64,000 bases of DNA from Pseudomonas sp. DNDY-54 (lineage in GTDB: Bacteria; Pseudomonadota; Gammaproteobacteria; Pseudomonadales; Pseudomonadaceae): contig NZ_CP082271.1 of assembly GCF_019880365.1 (NCBI RefSeq), positions 1,116,001-1,180,000 of the forward strand, written 5' to 3'. Made by a program: the position numbers and the translations under genes. Positions 62,534-64,000 of this stretch are shown piece after piece. The notes beneath the pieces are model-generated. The model made no database searches, had not been told where the DNA came from, and was given only the letters and a program-made list of their open reading frames with translations. Every line of letters starts with the position of its first letter. Positions within the stretch are counted from its first letter, which is position 1.

Positions 62534-63013
62534 TCAGGGCGCGAGCGTGGCTTCGATTGCGGCGATGTCGATCTTGGTCATCTCCATCATCGCGTCGAAT
62601 GCGCGCTTAGCTGTTGCGGGGTCGGGATGGGTTATCGCCTCAGTCAGGACGCGTGGGGTAATTTGCCACGACAACCCCCACTTGTCCTTGCACCAGCCGC
62701 ATACGCTTTCCTGGCCGCCATTTTCGACAATCGCGTTCCACAAACGGTCGGTTTCGGCTTGGTCGTCAGTCGCGATCTGAAACGAAAACGCCTCGTTGTG
62801 CTTGATCGACGGGCCTCCATTCAGCCCGAGGCAAGGGATGCCGATGACCGTGAATTCGACGGTCAGGACATCGCCTTGCTTGCCCGCTGGGTAATCGCCC
62901 GGCGCGTGATGGACGGCAATCACCGCGCTGTCAGGAAACGTATCGGCGTAGAAGTGTGCAGCCTCCAGCGCGGTACCGTCGTACCAAAGGCATAGGGTGT
63001 TCTTGCTGTTCAT
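62534..63013 (-). CDS. VOC family protein (PhnB/YjdN-like)
   Basis: Protein of 159 residues in the vicinal-oxygen-chelate superfamily, of the type annotated as 3-demethylubiquinone-9 3-methyltransferase-like (PF06983). Features: LWYDGTALEAAHFYADTFP at the start, then a metal-site pattern with FSFQIATDDQAETDRLWN and CGWCKDKWGLSWQITPR. The methyltransferase name is historical; no SAM motif is visible. The real function is unknown. Convergent with the porin gene. Confidence 0.87.
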   Translation of the reverse strand: MNSKNTLCLWYDGTALEAAHFYADTFPDSAVIAVHHAPGDYPAGKQGDVLTVEFTVIGIPCLGLNGGPSIKHNEAFSFQIATDDQAETDRLWNAIVENGGQESVCGWCKDKWGLSWQITPRVLTEAITHPDPATAKRAFDAMMEMTKIDIAAIEATLAP

Positions 63014-63365
63014 TTTGGCTTTCCAGGGATGGCCGTGGCTGTGTGTTCTGACGACGCCAGGCAGCCGGAATCATTGCCGCCTGGCTGTTTCCGCCGCTCA
63101 TCGAAAGCGTAGTCCCTTATCCGTCGGCGAGCGAAAGGGTGCTGCGCCGTCTGCGCCGGGTGAGTAACAAGCAGGCGTCAGTGGGGAGTGAGTCGAAGCG
63201 GAAGGACGGGTAGGAGGTTGTCTCGCAAGAGACGAGGCGAGGCGCGGCGGGGTGCGAAACAGCCATAAGACGAGGTGCTCAGATAGAAGCACCTCGCTTA
63301 CGGGCTGTGATCAAAGTTCGATCGCGACCAGCCCTGAGCGGCTATTCGGTGGTGAAACGATACGG
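63014..63365. other. gene-free spacer between VOC and DUF4198 genes
   Basis: 352 bases on the left of the DUF4198 stop. It contains a perfect 9-bp hairpin CGAGGTGCT / AGCACCTCG at 63271-63296, about 70 bases past that stop, which may terminate the DUF4198 transcript although only a weak T-rich stretch follows. No gene seen. Confidence 0.5.
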
Positions 63366-64000
63366 TTAATCCACCACGAAACTGGTAGTGGTGCCGTTAT
63401 ACAGCCGGTCGACCGTTTGCCCGGCAACCGTCTGGCCGCCGGCATCTGTTTCATGGCTGGCAGCGAGTATGTAGCGGCCGGGGGTAGGCATCGTTAAGGC
63501 GACCAGGCCTTGCTCATCCGTTTTCATTTCCTGGGCTTGGTTGTTCGGCGCGATCAGCATGACGGTCATGTCTGCCAACGGCTTGCCCTTGTACAGGAGG
63601 GTGAAGCGACTCCCGTTGGCTGCTACCGGGACCAGCTCCAGATCCATCCGAGCCTCTGTGTCGGTGCGTCCCCAGCGGGCATGCATCAGCGCTGCGGTGA
63701 TTTCGCCCTCATCGTTTTCCCAGGGCTTCCAGACCTGATCGTTGACGGCACGGATGTCGTCCGGCCCATCGACCTCGGCTTCGAGGTGATCATCCCGCAC
63801 GACAAGCTCGTTTGACTGGGTTGGGGCCAATAGCTTCGTCGTCGGTGCCAGTGCGGCGATGGTCTCTCCGCGCTCGATGACGTCCTGATCGGGCTCGCCG
63901 AGGTAGACCCGGACGGGGCCTTTCCCGTCTCGTTCGAGCCAGAGTTCATGGGCACACACCGGCAGCGCGAGGGTGCCGAGCATGAAGAGACTGACTAAGG
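63366..64000 (-). CDS. DUF4198-type periplasmic protein, 5' end outside window
   Basis: Secreted protein resembling the DUF4198 family (often annotated as nickel uptake or periplasmic). The frame is open to base 64000. The ATG at 63983 lies inside a hydrophobic stretch LVSLFMLGTLALPVCAHE that is the end of a signal peptide, so the true start is beyond the edge. After cleavage near CAHE the mature part begins LWLERDGKGPVRVYLGEP, then beta-rich segments including FTLLYKGKPLADMTVMLIAP (an Ig-like fold) and GRYILAASHET. The first residues after cleavage (HELWLE) are the family's typical metal-type histidine site. About 12-20 residues are missing. Confidence 0.8.
   Translation of the reverse strand, partial: LVSLFMLGTLALPVCAHELWLERDGKGPVRVYLGEPDQDVIERGETIAALAPTTKLLAPTQSNELVVRDDHLEAEVDGPDDIRAVNDQVWKPWENDEGEITAALMHARWGRTDTEARMDLELVPVAANGSRFTLLYKGKPLADMTVMLIAPNNQAQEMKTDEQGLVALTMPTPGRYILAASHETDAGGQTVAGQTVDRLYNGTTTSFVVD

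Overview
The window is a chromosomal stretch of a GC-rich gammaproteobacterium of the Pseudomonas type, most likely the Stutzerimonas (Pseudomonas stutzeri) group. The clues are a Bra-type branched-chain amino acid transporter, a secreted aminopeptidase and a PhaJ1-like hydratase that both closely resemble the P. aeruginosa proteins as I remember them, tandem fadD genes, a pullulanase (starch use is typical of P. stutzeri), a 36-residue CcoM-like cytochrome oxidase subunit behind an Anr box, and Pseudomonas-type REP palindromes. No rRNA, tRNA, CRISPR array, prophage or insertion sequence was seen. Species assignment is inference.

Layout. 1-1.0 kb: 3' part missing of an 8-oxoguanine deaminase (left edge). 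1.2-6.4 kb: complete branched-chain amino acid ABC transporter (braC, then braDEFG) on the minus strand. 6.6-10.4 kb: a DUF2288 protein, then a PhnCDE-type oxyanion transporter with two permeases. 10.7-12.1 kb: protealysin-like M4 protease and its emfourin-type inhibitor. 12.1-15.3 kb: beta-hydroxyacid dehydrogenase, hydroxypyruvate-isomerase-like protein and MFS transporter. 15.4-22.4 kb: YegD-type Hsp70, CHAD protein, DUF6306-like protein, LysR regulator coupled to a cyclophilin, small secreted proteins and a DEAD-box RNA helicase. 22.5-24.6 kb: secreted GH5 glycosidase with three N-terminal repeats, beside a 25 % GC island. 25.1-29.1 kb: egtB-egtD-subtilase operon (ergothioneine synthesis plus a secreted S8 protease). 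29.3-30.4 kb: SDR and a small protein.

30.5-39.1 kb: DNA/RNA maintenance genes: lhr helicase (carrying an in-frame REPIN), rapA, a small protein, alkB and a coupled 53-residue basic protein. 39.2-39.5 kb: Anr-type promoter and ccoM. 39.5-42.6 kb: pullulanase. 43.0-47.4 kb: fatty-acid block (phaJ1-like, fadD2, fadD1). 47.6-49.3 kb: chemoreceptor. 49.7-51.3 kb: PaAP-like aminopeptidase. 51.4-55.5 kb: hrpA helicase with a second, different palindromic repeat in frame. 56.3-62.4 kb: five-gene uptake operon (substrate-binding protein, two permeases, fused ATPase, OprD-type porin) behind a Zur-like palindrome. 62.5-64.0 kb: VOC protein and a DUF4198 protein cut by the right edge.

The strongest leads are the two in-frame palindromic repeats in two giant helicases, the repeat-bearing GH5 enzyme with its AT-rich island, the translational coupling of a secreted protease to ergothioneine synthesis, the protealysin-emfourin pair, the Anr-driven ccoM, and the possibly metal-regulated fused-ATPase/porin operon. 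I did not find one clearly unprecedented multi-gene system.
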